A stretch of 64,000 bases of DNA from Amoeboaphelidium protococcarum (taxonomy: Eukaryota > Aphelidiomycota > Aphelidea): assembly GCA_023515745.1 (NCBI GenBank), contig JALECJ010000056.1, positions 722,409 to 786,408 of the forward strand, read 5' to 3'. Shown here piece by piece: positions 12,879-24,061 of this stretch; the first letter of the stretch is position 1, and the number at the start of each line of letters is the position of its first letter. A program made the translations under genes and the position numbers. The notes beneath the pieces are model-generated. The model ran no database searches and was not told where the DNA came from. It saw only the letters and a program-made list of their open reading frames with translations.

Positions 12879-14117
12879 TCAATTAAAATCGACGTTATGA
12901 ACCAATTTGTAACAAATCGGAGGGCCATTACTGAAGACATGTGGTTATAAATATTGTGAGTAATCCACAAATGTTTTCCCTTGCTATATACTGAGCAGAA
13001 AAGCATTCACGTCCTTGGCTAAGAATCTCAGATTCTTCAAAGTCCTCACCGGGCAATTTACCATGTAAGCAAATGACTTCCAACTATCAAAACCATGGGC
13101 AATATCTTGCAACAATGTATGCCAACTTGTTTCTGTCAATTAGCCACCTATAATCATACCATTTATTAAATTGACGTTGCCTTAAGTCATGGCACTGCGC
13201 ATACCTTCAGCCATCGCGGTAACATCTCTCCGTAGTTCCGGAGAACGCGACACGTATTTCCACACCGATGCGTTCATCCAATGGAACGCGCTCTTCCATA
13301 TCCCCACTATAACTTTGCGGTAGAGTATGGGATCAGTGACTAATTTGGCGTCCATAAACATTTCTAAATACGTAGCTTTGGTATCATCAGATGGCAAAAA
13401 TTCCATTATAAAAGGTGGTAATTTAGTCCACGTCTTTTGCGAAATGTCATCTTTTAGCAGTGTGATCACATACAAAAATCCGTCCTCTCCACCGTAGATA
13501 GCAGTCTATCTCAACAGTTGTAAAATCGAATCTTCTTACCCTTTCACAGACTCTAAAATAGCTTAAAATGAATCGCGGTCATTCTTTTAGTCAATAGCAG
13601 ATAACCAACACTAAAAGATGTAATTAAATCGCGAGGTATCATCTTCAATATCACGGACGCTCATCAGCAACGACTGGATAAACTCGCCATCTCCATGTCC
13701 ACAGATTGCATCGCGTAACTCTGAATAATTCGATGAATCTACATCTTAATTATAATCATCCCATAGCTTCCTAGCTCGAAGATTCTACCCAATTTACAAG
13801 AGATCAATTATCATTTTAGGTACATTATCCAAATTGGCGACTGTGATATCATGTAGATCTCGTTCATCACGAGGACTCAAAGCCTTTGAAGTGACTCGTC
13901 TGATAATAGCCAAATTAGGATGAATTTACTATAATGCCTTTATCTATAGGTCCTCTGGTTCTGTATGCCATTAGAACGCGCTTTCAGTCGTAATATCATC
14001 ATCATGTGAAGTGGGTACACTTTATACTTGAAATCCTTCATCAGCCCCAGGAACAGGCGTGGATATCGTTTTCTAAAGAAATAGTACACACAGCAGAGGA
14101 ACTACAGATATTATCAT
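12879..14117 (-). CDS. secreted protein of unknown family, paralogue B
   Basis: A 412-residue frame from the ATG at 14117 to TGA 12881-12879. The start gives a signal peptide (hydrophobic ISVVPLLCVLFL core, likely cut before STPVPG). The body matches paralogue A along its length: ARKLWDDY, YVITLLKDDIS, WTKLPPFIMEF, WKYVSRSPELR, ETSWHTLLQDIAHG and WKSFAYMVNCP. It is about 40 residues longer, mainly at the two ends. No known domain is visible. Conservation of Trp, Pro and Cys landmarks between two diverged copies argues that both encode folded, selected proteins. Confidence 0.75.
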
Positions 14118-14415
14118 AATGAGATAAATTCTTGGATTGTGATTATCAGAATCCGCAGTTTGAAATCAAATCTAATAACTCCACTGAAAATAAGCTCGTG
14201 ATAAGAATAAAAAAATCACACGCCGTGTCGATCGATTCCGTATAAAGCTAAAATCACGATCATTGCGGCTGCTCAGTTGCACAGCGACGCATAAAGAAGT
14301 CTGGCTGGTCTGTCTCTTTAATATTGTCATAAACATGATCAAGCAATTAAAAGTATTAAAATTATTTTTAACCAGTTGAAAGCGAACGTTACTAAAAGTA
14401 ATCTTATTTCTCTAT

Positions 14416-15837
14416 TCATATCAAACTGTCATATTAAGATGGTTGGCCTGTTTATGAATTCTATTTGCCATTATTAGAATCTTATAAAGCATTCTAAGCA
14501 GGCACTTGGTTTGACATTCCAAAATTAAGTCCAGCCAACTCACCGAACGGATCACTTGACTTTTTAGGTGGAGACTAAGCTTATGCTGATTACTAGGTGT
14601 GAGTCGGTCCCTTTCCAAGTTAAATTGCTCCACCACTAGTCTTCCTTTCTAGAGGATCCAAAATATCATCGTCTTCTCCCATATCGATAAGAGACAGCTC
14701 CTTCTACTATTAATATTATTATGAAACTTATTTAGCCTGGGAATTCACAGATGCCGGAGATGTAACATTAGAATGCAGCATAATGGACTAAACTTTTCCA
14801 AAATCAACAGTCTGATTGTTCTTCAACTAGTCATAGATTCTCAAACCTTCGTTCAAGATATCATTCAAGTACAAAAGACGATCCGTATTGACATTTCCCT
14901 CAGAATCACCTGCAGCCATGGCATCTTCAATCAACTTCAAAATCTTTGGCTGTCCCGACTTGACCACGGCCAGCATATCCTACAGCTCCCGATTGTCAAT
15001 CAATGCAACCTGCACTCCCACAGCTGGGATGCCTGGCGCAATAGTTTTGAGCTTATCCAACAATCGCTTACCATTCCCTTCTACGGATTCCAACATTTCA
15101 TTCTACTAAGTCGAGTAATCAGGAATTTTATCATGATAGTAGCCAGCCATGACTTTCATGAGTTCATTAGCCTGAGCCAAGTCAGCAGGCGTACCGCGAC
15201 GAACAAGCTCCTGCAATTTCGCACTCTACACCATTCTATCTTCATTCTCCAACTCATCACGAGTTTTTAATGCATTATTGCTCAGTATGGATGAAGGTGT
15301 ACCGGCAAATAACTAAGCGGCTTCTTATCGAACTTATGGAAAAGTATAGCCCTTCCTCTTCAAGAGTCGATACATATCATTGATATGCACTAAATCTTGA
15401 CGGTACTTGCTCACCTCAAAGATGCCATAGTTCCACAACTGAATCTGCTCCAAAATGCGCTCTTATACAGCAGTCCGATTAGCAGGTGGACGCTCAGGAA
15501 ACTTTCTAACAAACTCATTCAGGAAAGCTTTAGTGCTAATCTGCAAGTGGAATGGGAAGCCGCAGTTCTTCACACACTAGTCCAAAAGTGAGAGAGCCAA
15601 CATGCTCTAATGAGTGTCTCTGCTGTTTACATACTCTACAATGGTCATGGCTGCTTCATGCGGCAAATTCTTTTACTTTTAATTAATCAAATCAACAATC
15701 TCAAGATTAAGTCCTAGATCAGGTTCAGGATGCTAAATGTCGCATGCCATATCAATCATCGTCTACAATTGTGTACGCTTCTACTGCTTCAGACCTCCAC
15801 TGATTACACTATCCAACTATTAAACTAAATTAGACAT
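14416..15837 (-). CDS. VHS-GAT domain sorting adaptor (GGA/TOM1-like)
   Basis: A 473-residue frame from the ATG at 15837 to TGA 14418-14416. Residues 1-140 are a VHS domain: an N-terminal helix, then HEAAMTIVEYVNSRDTHQSML and ALSLLDQCVKNCG, followed by NEFVRKFPERPP and IQLWNYG. A GAT-like three-helix bundle occupies about residues 190-310, with DRLLYLNDILNEGLRIYDQL near its end. The C-terminal 140 residues are Gln/Ser-rich with acidic and hydrophobic short motifs (LIDMGEDDD, SDPFGELAGLNFG) that look like clathrin-box or adaptin-ear ligands. No GAE ear domain is visible, so it is nearer TOM1/TOM1L than complete GGA. Proteins of this type bind ubiquitin and Arf on Golgi or endosome membranes and sort cargo. 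Confidence 0.85.
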
Positions 15838-16228
15838 CTTCCTTTACAAGAAATCAATATATATACTTGTGCAGATTAGATAGATATAAAGAACTTTTCA
15901 CTCGGATAGTCAACTACTCTACAATACAACAATGAGTACAGTAACAAAATAAGCCACACTGATTGGAGAAGAACAAAAAGTAAAAGTCAAACGGGAAAAG
16001 AACGTGAGAAGAGAATTCCGTTCAGCTCAGCTCAGTTTCACAACACTGTGTGAAAGAAGAAAGTCACATACGGAGCTCCTCAGGGGATAGAACGATAGGT
16101 AACAAAAGCGGGAAATATGTAAATTTGCTAACGGCGACATGTGAATAAAGACTATACTCAAAGTTGTATTACATGATGGCGCATCCTTCTCTGTCCACCT
16201 TACAATATATACTCAATACCTTTAGGAA
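15838..16228. other. divergent intergenic region
   Basis: About 390 bp between the minus gene starting at 15837 and the plus ORF at 16229. It is AT-rich near 15855. A triple CAGCTCAGCTCAG-type repeat lies near 16022-16036. No gene is visible. Confidence 0.5.
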
Positions 16229-16498
16229 ATGGAAGACTCATTGATCGATACTTTAGAAAACACCTCGATAAGCCCGGCTCTCATTAAGCATACTGTATAA
16301 GGCTCTGTTAACTACAGTTTCACATTTTCGCGAGAATCAGAGTCGAACAAAATTGCTTTACTATTGTGTTGCCTCAATCAGAAGAATTACTCTGTTAAGG
16401 GCAATCAGCGTTCATTCGATTTCAATTACTTCTCATTTAAAAGCCATACAATTATAAATTTGGCGGATCCAACAGATATTACTGTAAAAATGCAGTGA
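16229..16498 (+). CDS. small unknown protein, 89 residues
   Basis: A frame from the ATG at 16229 to TGA 16496-16498 with one UAA (Gln). The sequence alternates hydrophobic and polar residues (KIALLLCCLNQKNYS, FDFNYFSFKSHTIINLADP) and looks like a compact beta-rich domain rather than random translation. It lies 168 bp upstream of the MCC beta start on the same strand. I do not recognise it. In a one-stop code an 89-codon frame can occur by chance, which is the main doubt. Confidence 0.45.
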
Positions 16499-16666
16499 AC
16501 GAACACAAGTCTCATGTGAAATCTCTTTCTGAAACGCGAGCGTGGGAATTCGTCTTTCATAGTCTCGCGCGCGCGCCGTTCTTTGCTTCTGCCTTTCTCT
16601 CGTTCTTCTGCTGTATCTGCTGCATTGCTTTGAGCACGTTGAAGATATAATTACTGGTACTAGACA

Positions 16667-18451
16667 ATGTTCAACCTGGTGTAGAGGGTTCCTAATAAGC
16701 AGAGATTAATAAACTTGAAAAGTGTCAACAGAAGAGTTGCTTCTCTGTACCATGGTGAAGATTAGTCTAATGTCATTCCTAATAGTGTGGACATCACCTC
16801 TCCAGAATTTAAAGAGAATTAACAGAGAATGAATGAACTTGTTAAGGAAATTCATGACCAGGTGGAGACTGTTAAACTTGGTAAGCTTAATTGCCACTAT
16901 GTTTGTTATTAAATGTGATTGTCTTGTCATTGATCAACTGTAGGCGGAGGTGAAAGTGCTAGGAAGCGTCATGTGTCTCGAAACAAACTTCTGCCCAGGG
17001 ATAGAGTTGAAAGACTTCTGGATCCGAATTCTCCATTCCTTGAGCTGAGTCAACTGGCTGGACACGAGTTATATGAAGAGCAAGTTGCCGCTGGTGGTAT
17101 AATCACCGGGATCGGACGTGTTATGGGCAAAGATGTGATGATTGTGGCAAATGACTGCACTGTGAAGGGTGGTTCGTACTATCCTATTACGGTAAAGAAG
17201 CATCTTCGTGCGTAGGAGATTGCTCTGGAGAACAGGCTGCCTTGCGTGTACATGGTGGACAGTGGCGGTGCTAATCTTCCTCGTCAGGCGGATGTTTTCC
17301 CAGATAGAGACCATTTTGGGCGTATCTTTTACAACATGGCCAATATGAGTGCTCAAGGTATTAGTTAAGTGGCCTTAGTGATGGGAAGTTGTACTGCAGG
17401 TGGAGCGTACGTGCCTGCAATGGCTGATGAAAGTGTTATTGTCAAGTAGTAGGGTACTATCTTCCTTGCCGGACCTCCTCTGGTGCAAGCGGCAACGGGA
17501 GAAGTTATCAGCGCCGAAGAACTGGGTGGCGCAGACTTGCATTGTCGCACCAGCGGCGTCACTGATCATTACGCTCAGAATGATGAAGATGCTATTAATA
17601 TCGGCAGGAGAATCGTGGCATCCCTGAACGTTAATGGAAAGAAGAAAGTCATGAGCGAGATGGATATCTAATAGCACTTCAAGGAACCTCTGTACTCTAG
17701 CAATGAACTGGGTGGTATAGTGGGCGACAACCTTAAAAAGACGTTTGACGTGAAGCAGGTGATCGCTCGTCTGGTGGATGGATCTGTTTTCCAAGAATTC
17801 AAGCCGTTATACGGCCAGTCGTTGGTTACAGGATTTGCTCATATTCATGGAATGCCTATCGGTATTGTGGCCAATAATGGTATCCTGTTCTCAGAGAGTG
17901 CATTGAAAGGAGCACACTTTATTGAGCTGTGTAGTCAGCGCAAGATTCCTCTAGTATTTTTGTAAAATATCACCGGCTTCATGGTGGGTAGCAAGGCTGA
18001 GAGGGAGGGAATTGCCAAAAATGGCTCCAAGATGGTGAATGCTGTGTCCTGCTCCCAGGTTCCGAAATTTACTGTAGTCATTGGAGCTTCATACGGTGCT
18101 GGTAATTACGGAATGTGTGGACGTGCCTACTCTCCCCGATTCATGTGGATGTGGCCGAATTCTAGAATTGGTGTTATGGGCGGCGAGTAGGCGTCTAATG
18201 TTCTAGCCACTATCAAACGGGATGCCAAGAAGAAGAAGGGCGAACAGTGGAGTGAGGGAGAAGAGATGGAGTTTAAGAAGCCAATCGCCGACAAGTATGA
18301 CCATGAAGCTAGGCCATACTATTCCTCAGCCAGGCTCTGGGATGACGGCATCATCGCACCTCAGGACACTCGTTCCGTTCTGGCGGTTGCTTTAAGTGCC
18401 TCACTTAATGCTCCAATAAGAGACACCAAATTTGGTGTATTTAGAATGTGA
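16667..18451 (+). CDS. MCCC2: methylcrotonyl-CoA carboxylase beta subunit
   Basis: Exon 1 (16667-16880), a 63-nt intron (16881-16943, GTAAGC...CTGTAG) and exon 2 to TGA 18449-18451 give 573 residues, against 563 in human MCCC2. The carboxyltransferase core is highly conserved: [102 protein letters not shown] and VMGGE. The biotin-dependent enzyme carboxylates 3-methylcrotonyl-CoA in mitochondrial leucine breakdown. The first 40 residues are basic and hydroxylated, like a mitochondrial presequence. UAG at 17213, UAA at 17963 and UAG at 18188 fall on Gln positions conserved in the family (HLRA-Q-E, FL-Q-NITGF, GGE-Q-A), which proves the code. Confidence 0.97.
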
Positions 18452-18655
18452 TTACGATTTAATATATGACTAATCACGCACTTAGCACTTTTTATCGTTG
18501 ATAATTGAACATTTGACGTTACTTGAAGTGTAATGTTATTTCTTTCTTCGCTCGCATGAAAAACTTGTATTCTGATATTACGCTTAGCTTTGTCAACGTA
18601 CTATAGTATAGCATAGTAGATAATATCTGCTTACTGTAGTATCATAGAGAAAATC

Positions 18656-20185
18656 ATGAATAAAAATGAGCTATAAACTTTAAATGATTTCACGTTTGAT
18701 GAGAAAGAGTTGGAGAATGGACTTGATTCGATGCAATAAATAGTGGACGACCATCCAACTAATGAGTCAATCGGGAATGGAGATGGATATACAGAGTTTA
18801 ATTTGGACGATATACATGTTGATGTATCATAGTATGAATCTTTGAATAAACTTGCGGACAATGAGGATGATGAGTTGGATAAATAGTTTGAGTAGCTACG
18901 AAAGTCATTAAATGCAGTCACGTCACCTCACATATTGGACGCTATTCCAGAGCGGTCTTCTCTTCCTAGTGAAACATCCTAGTTTGATTAATAATATTCA
19001 AATCATCATAATAATAATCATCATCACCAGAATTATGAGAGAAGTTTGTAACTGAACGATATCACCTTCCCGCGGATAGGAGTGTAGTTTGATCATCACG
19101 ACGGGGAGTAATCTGTTGTATAATAGAATTAGTAAAGCCTTTTCGATCTCCAACTATAAGTCTAGTAATTGCAAGCTGAAAATTAGAAGATTAATGCTGA
19201 GAATGCAAATCTTAATTCTAAATTGTATTCCCTCTAGGATAAATATGATGCACTGTAGTAGGATCGACGAGCCTAGATGGCCAGTGAGGTTGAGGTGAAG
19301 ATTCTGCAGGTGGAATAGCATTTACGCAACGAGAATGAGCGTCAGTTGAAGTTACTTAAATCCGAATATGAAGGCGTCATTGATAGATTATAATTGCAGA
19401 TTGATTCTAAAGATTAGTAATTACTCAGGTAAAGCTTGCGTGAGTAAAAGAGTTAATCGACATCGATTTCCCAGTACACTCAGACTGATGACTAGACATA
19501 CATGAAACTTTAATCGGAAGTTGTCATCAAGGCTGATCGTATTTTTACTCTGGAAGATCAGGTGCGTTAGCTTACATCGCGTAATGAGGCACTGTCCAAT
19601 GATTTGCTTAGTGTCAGGATTTAGCATGAAGAGTCTCTACAGTAGTTGAGTAGTTTGCGAGCAATGCTGGAACTGAAAGATGTTCAGATATTGGAGATCA
19701 ACACCGAGTTGCATTAAACTAAGCGCGATGGAAGTGAGTCTATATAACGGATAAAGAGTAAATGTACGCAAGCGTATGAGGATGCTGTGGATCAGTTGAA
19801 AGCCGAGTACAAGAGAGTGATTGATACACTAAAGCAAAAGATTGAATATGAAAAGAAGCATAGAGTGCGGTATCAGCAATAGGCATCTGATCTTGCCAAA
19901 GTTCATTAGTAACTGTAGAATGTCTAATAAGATCTGTCACACATCCGGTAATAGCATCAGTCGGAAATTAATACTCTGTTGGAGTAGCATGAAAGTGAGA
20001 TCAAGACTTTGAAGTAGAAATACCTGCAAACTCTGACCAAAATGAGGGAAGATGCTGCTGTGATGAAAGCGCGAACAGAGGAGCGGTATATGCGAGAATT
20101 GTAGGAAGCCAATCGTAAGCACTCTGTAGATCACAAGAGATTCACCATGTCTGAGCGTATTCCCTAGAAAATTATTAGAATGTGA
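18656..20185 (+). CDS. Gln-rich coiled-coil protein
   Basis: A 509-residue frame from the ATG at 18656 to TGA 20183-20185. Residues 1-150 are acidic and disordered with an Asn/His run. From about residue 170 to the end the sequence is continuous heptad-like coiled coil, extremely rich in Gln, Glu, Leu and Lys, with most Gln encoded by UAG. Such proteins are often centrosomal, basal-body or vesicle-tethering components, but no specific family motif is visible. It is followed after 91 bp by the release-factor-like gene on the same strand. Confidence 0.75.
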
Positions 20186-20276
20186 TTTAATTGTTTTATT
20201 GTTTATTAAATGTTCTTGTTTTTACTATGATTTTTACTTCTTTTCTTCTTCACTTGGCAATGATCTGATTCATGAA

Positions 20277-20750
20277 ATGATTTTCCAAATTATTAGAAAT
20301 TCTCTGAGATACGCGGCAAATAGCAGTAATGCTTTGAAAAAGAAAATTGAGATAGATGAGCGAGATATTGTAGAGAAATTTGTGGTTGGTAGTGGAAACG
20401 GCGGACAGGCTATGCAAAAGACCAATAACTGTGTCTAGTTGCATCACCTCCCGTCGGGGATACGTATAAATTGCCATGATACGCGAAGTCGAGAATAAAA
20501 CAGAAAGATTGCACGTAAACGACTGTCAGAGAAACTGGATTTTATCGAGAATGGGCGGCTGAGTAAGATTGCTCAGGAAATTGCAAAGGAGCGACGTAGG
20601 AATGCCAAGTATGCGAAACGGTCTGCAGAGAAGCATTAGAACGGATCAGGTAAATCTGGTGGTCAAGGTGGTGGTGGTAGTAGAGGCAGTCGGAATTCTG
20701 ATCGAGAATTAGATGAGGACATTGCATTCCATTTGTAGAATATGAATTGA
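20277..20750 (+). CDS. mitochondrial GGQ release-factor-like protein (MTRFR type)
   Basis: A 157-residue frame from the ATG at 20277 to TGA 20748-20750. Residues 27-95 carry the catalytic domain: IDERDIVEKFVVGSGNGGQA with the GGQ tripeptide near residue 40, KTNNCVQLHHLPSGI, and DTRSREQNRKIARKRL. The C-terminal part is basic, then Gly-rich. This layout (short, one GGQ domain, basic tail, no stop-codon recognition domain) matches C12orf65/MTRFR and yeast Rso55, which rescue stalled mitochondrial ribosomes. Conserved Gln residues in VQLHH and REQNRK are encoded by UAG and UAA, supporting the code. Residues 1-20 could be a targeting segment. Confidence 0.9.
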
Positions 20751-20882
20751 TTATCTCTGGGCAGTATCATCTCAGTTATAGGTGTGTGTGTACAAATACA
20801 GTAGAAAGTTTAGTCTTATCGCATTTGTCCTTTAATTCTCTTTGTTTCACAATTACAATCAACTTTAAAACTTCATCAAACG

Positions 20883-22802
20883 ATGAGCATCAAACAACTC
20901 AGCAACTCTGTGGCAGATAAAATATAATCAAGTCAAATAGTTTTAGACATTAAGTCTACTCTCAAAGAACTAATTGAGTAAGTTACGGTCGCGTTATGAT
21001 CATTTGTAAAGTTTAAAGCTCTAGTTTTGTAGAAACTCTCTGGATGCAAACGCGTCGTTAGTTGATATTGAATTGGTTGATTTTGGCTTTGAGTCTATAA
21101 AGGTACATTTATCAAAATTACTGTAATTCAATTCCACCCTTAGTACATATTTATCATGTAGATAACTGATAACGGCAGTGGTATTGGATGTCTAGATCAT
21201 ATAGCCAAGCCAAGTTGTACATCAAAGATGAGACGCGCTGAAGATCTGAAACGCGTTTCAACTTTTGGCTTTCGCGGTGAAGCTCTACATGCAATCTCTA
21301 ATTGTTGTAAATTTTTGAAAATTAGCTCTAAACTTGCATCTGAAACTGTTGGCAGAAGCTGTGTGATAACGGATGGTAAACGCGAGCATGAAAGTGTTGC
21401 GATGAATACTGGTACATCCGTGGTAGTTGAGTAATTGCTTTTTAACCTGCCCGTGAGACGTCAAGAAGCTTATAAACATCGACAGAATGTTCCACAGTAA
21501 ATACGGAATCTAATTGATCATTACTGGGTGTGTCATCACGGTGTGAAATTCATTTTGAAGTTCTTGCACTGCAACAAATAACTGTCTAAGAAAGTTGTTA
21601 CGCGTCCAGTGGTTCCGTCTCAGCAAGATGCATTGAAGCTGATCAATGGCCCTCTGCTCAGTCACCACATGACCAATATTTCACATTCTCTAAGCGTGTA
21701 GTCTGGCTGCTATAAAGTTGATCTGTATGTTCCAAAGTTTGACTCTACTCCATCTGTTGTAAGTAAAATGAAGGCAGAAGATGCTCACTTTGTCTACTTG
21801 AACGGGCGCCCAGTTGATATGCCGTTCGTTCCTAAGATCTTGCGTGAACAATACAAATCAGTTGACGATCGATTCAATGTGACGCGCAAGTTAGTTATTG
21901 TAGCATAATTTCAAATTCCGCTTGATGCGTTTGACATTAATCTGGATCCCTCCAAAGAGTCTGTGCTGTTCCATGATCAAGACGCTGTGGAGAAATTGGT
22001 TGTCGACGCGATTCAGACTGAAATTGCACAATATCGCAGGAATGCGTAATCTAAGCAGCCAATTCACTAAAAATCTGTCGACGACACCGTGATGTCTGTG
22101 GATGTAGAAGTTGCTTCTCCTCGCGTAGTCTAAGCTCCTCAAAGCGTTCCAGCCGTCCAGTCTCAAACATTGACTATCAATGCTGATCAGTTGGAGACTT
22201 AATGTTGCAGTTACTTGAAAAATCTTTATTCGGAAGAAGTCAGCAAAAGTCCGTAACGAATTGTGGGAACTTTTAATGAATTTGTGGTAATTGAGCAAAG
22301 TACCAAGAAGCTGAAGTGCTTCAAAATTAGCGACCTGTTGGTTTAGTAATTCTAACATTATGGCTCTAATCAGAAGATTCCTGATATACAACCGTGTTCT
22401 ATCGTAATTAAAAAGGAAGACGTTGAACCGGAGTTGTGGGATTTCATGTAATTAATCAAGGGCGATAATCAATTTTAACAGTTCATGGCAAAGGAAGGCT
22501 TCCAGTTCTCGTTTCAAGACCAACTGGTTTGTATAAATGCATGTCCTGCCAACTAATCTGCCTCTGCCAGCAATAATTTCATCAACCAAGTCAAAAAGTG
22601 GATGGAATGTTGGCCGTATACAGCCAATCTGTGTGGGCAAGCTATTCTATCGCAAGATTAAATCTAACATCAAGTGCTTAACATTCTGCGCGAGATATCT
22701 GGCATGACAACTGTTTGCCAAAAGATTGCATAGCTCAATTAGCTTATCAGAACGTCCACCACTGAGCTGAACGTCACATCATACGATTTGACAACGCTGT
22801 GA
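20883..22802 (+). CDS. MutL-family mismatch repair protein (PMS/MLH-like)
   Basis: Three exons give 601 residues. Intron 1 is 20978-21032 (GTAAGT...TTGTAG) and intron 2 is 21103-21161 (GTACAT...ATGTAG); removing both restores an exact frame to TGA 22800-22802. The N-terminal GHKL ATPase carries the expected motifs: KELIENSLDAN (Mg and ATP site), ITDNGSGIG, STFGFRGEALHAIS and a GTSVVV segment before FNLPVRRQEA. The DNA-binding transducer domain follows with YLNGRPVD and LDPSKESVLF. The C-terminal dimerisation domain starts at IVGTFNEFVVIEQ. The place where endonuclease-type MutL proteins have DQHA reads LVQQFQHY, so nuclease activity is doubtful and an MLH2/PMS1-type role is likelier. The frame stays open beyond the TGA (see findings). 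Confidence 0.88.
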
Positions 22803-22859
22803 ATCGATGTTCGTTAACTGCATGACAATCTATCGCAATAATTCAACGCGGCCCTTGCG

Positions 22860-23920
22860 ATGATAATAAAGCTTTGTGAATCTCCAACTGTTTCTCTCTT
22901 CCCTTTAAAGCACGCGATGGACCAGACGGAGAACATTCTGAAATTGGTCAATAAACTTGATACACTCGACTCTGACAGCTCTCTACATGAATCTTTAAGT
23001 AAAAACAATAATATTAATCTTGTCAACTCTTATTATTAAATATATCTGTGTAGAACTCGAATTTCGGACACATTTGTCCAAGTTGTAACTCTTGGATCGA
23101 CCGTCATTTAGGCAGTATCTTCAGTCAGTGCAACCGAGTGGATATGTCAAAGCATCTATCGATCTCATAGACAAACTGATAAACTATTAGTATAATACTG
23201 ATCGAGTACTATCTTCAATTAGTTCTAGCGAAAGTTTTATATATGCCAAATCCCTCGCTCTCATTAAAGTAATTTCTCACTTGGAACCAATTAACATGAT
23301 TCAACGAACTTTATATCTATGTGTAGAATGGAAAGCTTATGGATGGTCTCTAAATCCTCGTTATTAACTATGGCGATTACTCTATGGCTGAATAAATGTG
23401 TTAATAAGCATGCGAACGTTACCTTGACGCGTTTAACGTTCTTCTGAAGATTTGCAGTCTAATTGAGAATGAACTCTATCGATTAAATCTTATGGAATAT
23501 TATACTCTACGCTACTTTCGACACATCTCTCTATCTACGTTATGTGAGTGTTTAAGTAAAGATTTGAAAATCGCACAAGCTGCGCCAATGCTGTAACTCA
23601 TTCTCAGCAGGCATCGATCTCTGCAGCGATAGTAGGAAGTTCGACGAAACTTGGCGCAAGTGCTGGCCTTTGATGTCAACTATAACAGAATGGACCTGTA
23701 ATCGAAAATGACAATCTTACTGGATAGAGATGCGTCATATGTATGCTCATTTTGCTCCAAGGCACTTGATATCGCGTAAGAGATGTATGTTGAGCATATA
23801 TTTGACGCTGGTGGACAGCCACATCCCGGCTCACTTTTCCATGTCAAGTGTTATGATATCAAAATGCAATAAGATAAAGACAGATAGTCTCAGCTCAATA
23901 GAAAAGGCTACCTGTAATGA
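22860..23920 (+). CDS. VPS39/TGFBRAP1-type C-terminal protein
   Basis: Three exons give 315 residues from the ATG at 22860. Introns are 22999-23053 (GTAAAA...TGTGTAG) and 23269-23326 (GTAATT...TGTGTAG); the frame is exact to TGA 23918-23920. The helical repeat part contains AKSLALIKNGKLMDGLQILV and NYGDYSMAEQMCQQACERYL. The end has an LQRQQEVRRNLAQVL helix, then CSFCSKAL and HVKCYD, matching the zinc-binding tail of Vps39/Vps3 proteins. These are HOPS/CORVET tethering subunits at vacuoles and endosomes. Known members are 850-1,000 residues with an N-terminal CNH propeller that is absent here, so the gene is short or its 5' part is not recognised. The start lies only 57 nt after the MutL stop and in the same frame. 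Confidence 0.68.
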
Positions 23921-24061
23921 AGCTTGTTTCATGTGTAAAATATAGATAATAATTTCAGATAGAATTTAAATTTTACCACTATAATTTATTCACCGAATCG
24001 TCACATTGACAATACTCCTAATCAGCACGTCAGCAATTGTAATTCCACACTACCACGAATT

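Noticed and set aside
16550-16580. CGCGCGCGC run as a Z-DNA or special regulatory element
   Set aside because: Only a short GC alternation in a promoter; nothing else supports a function.
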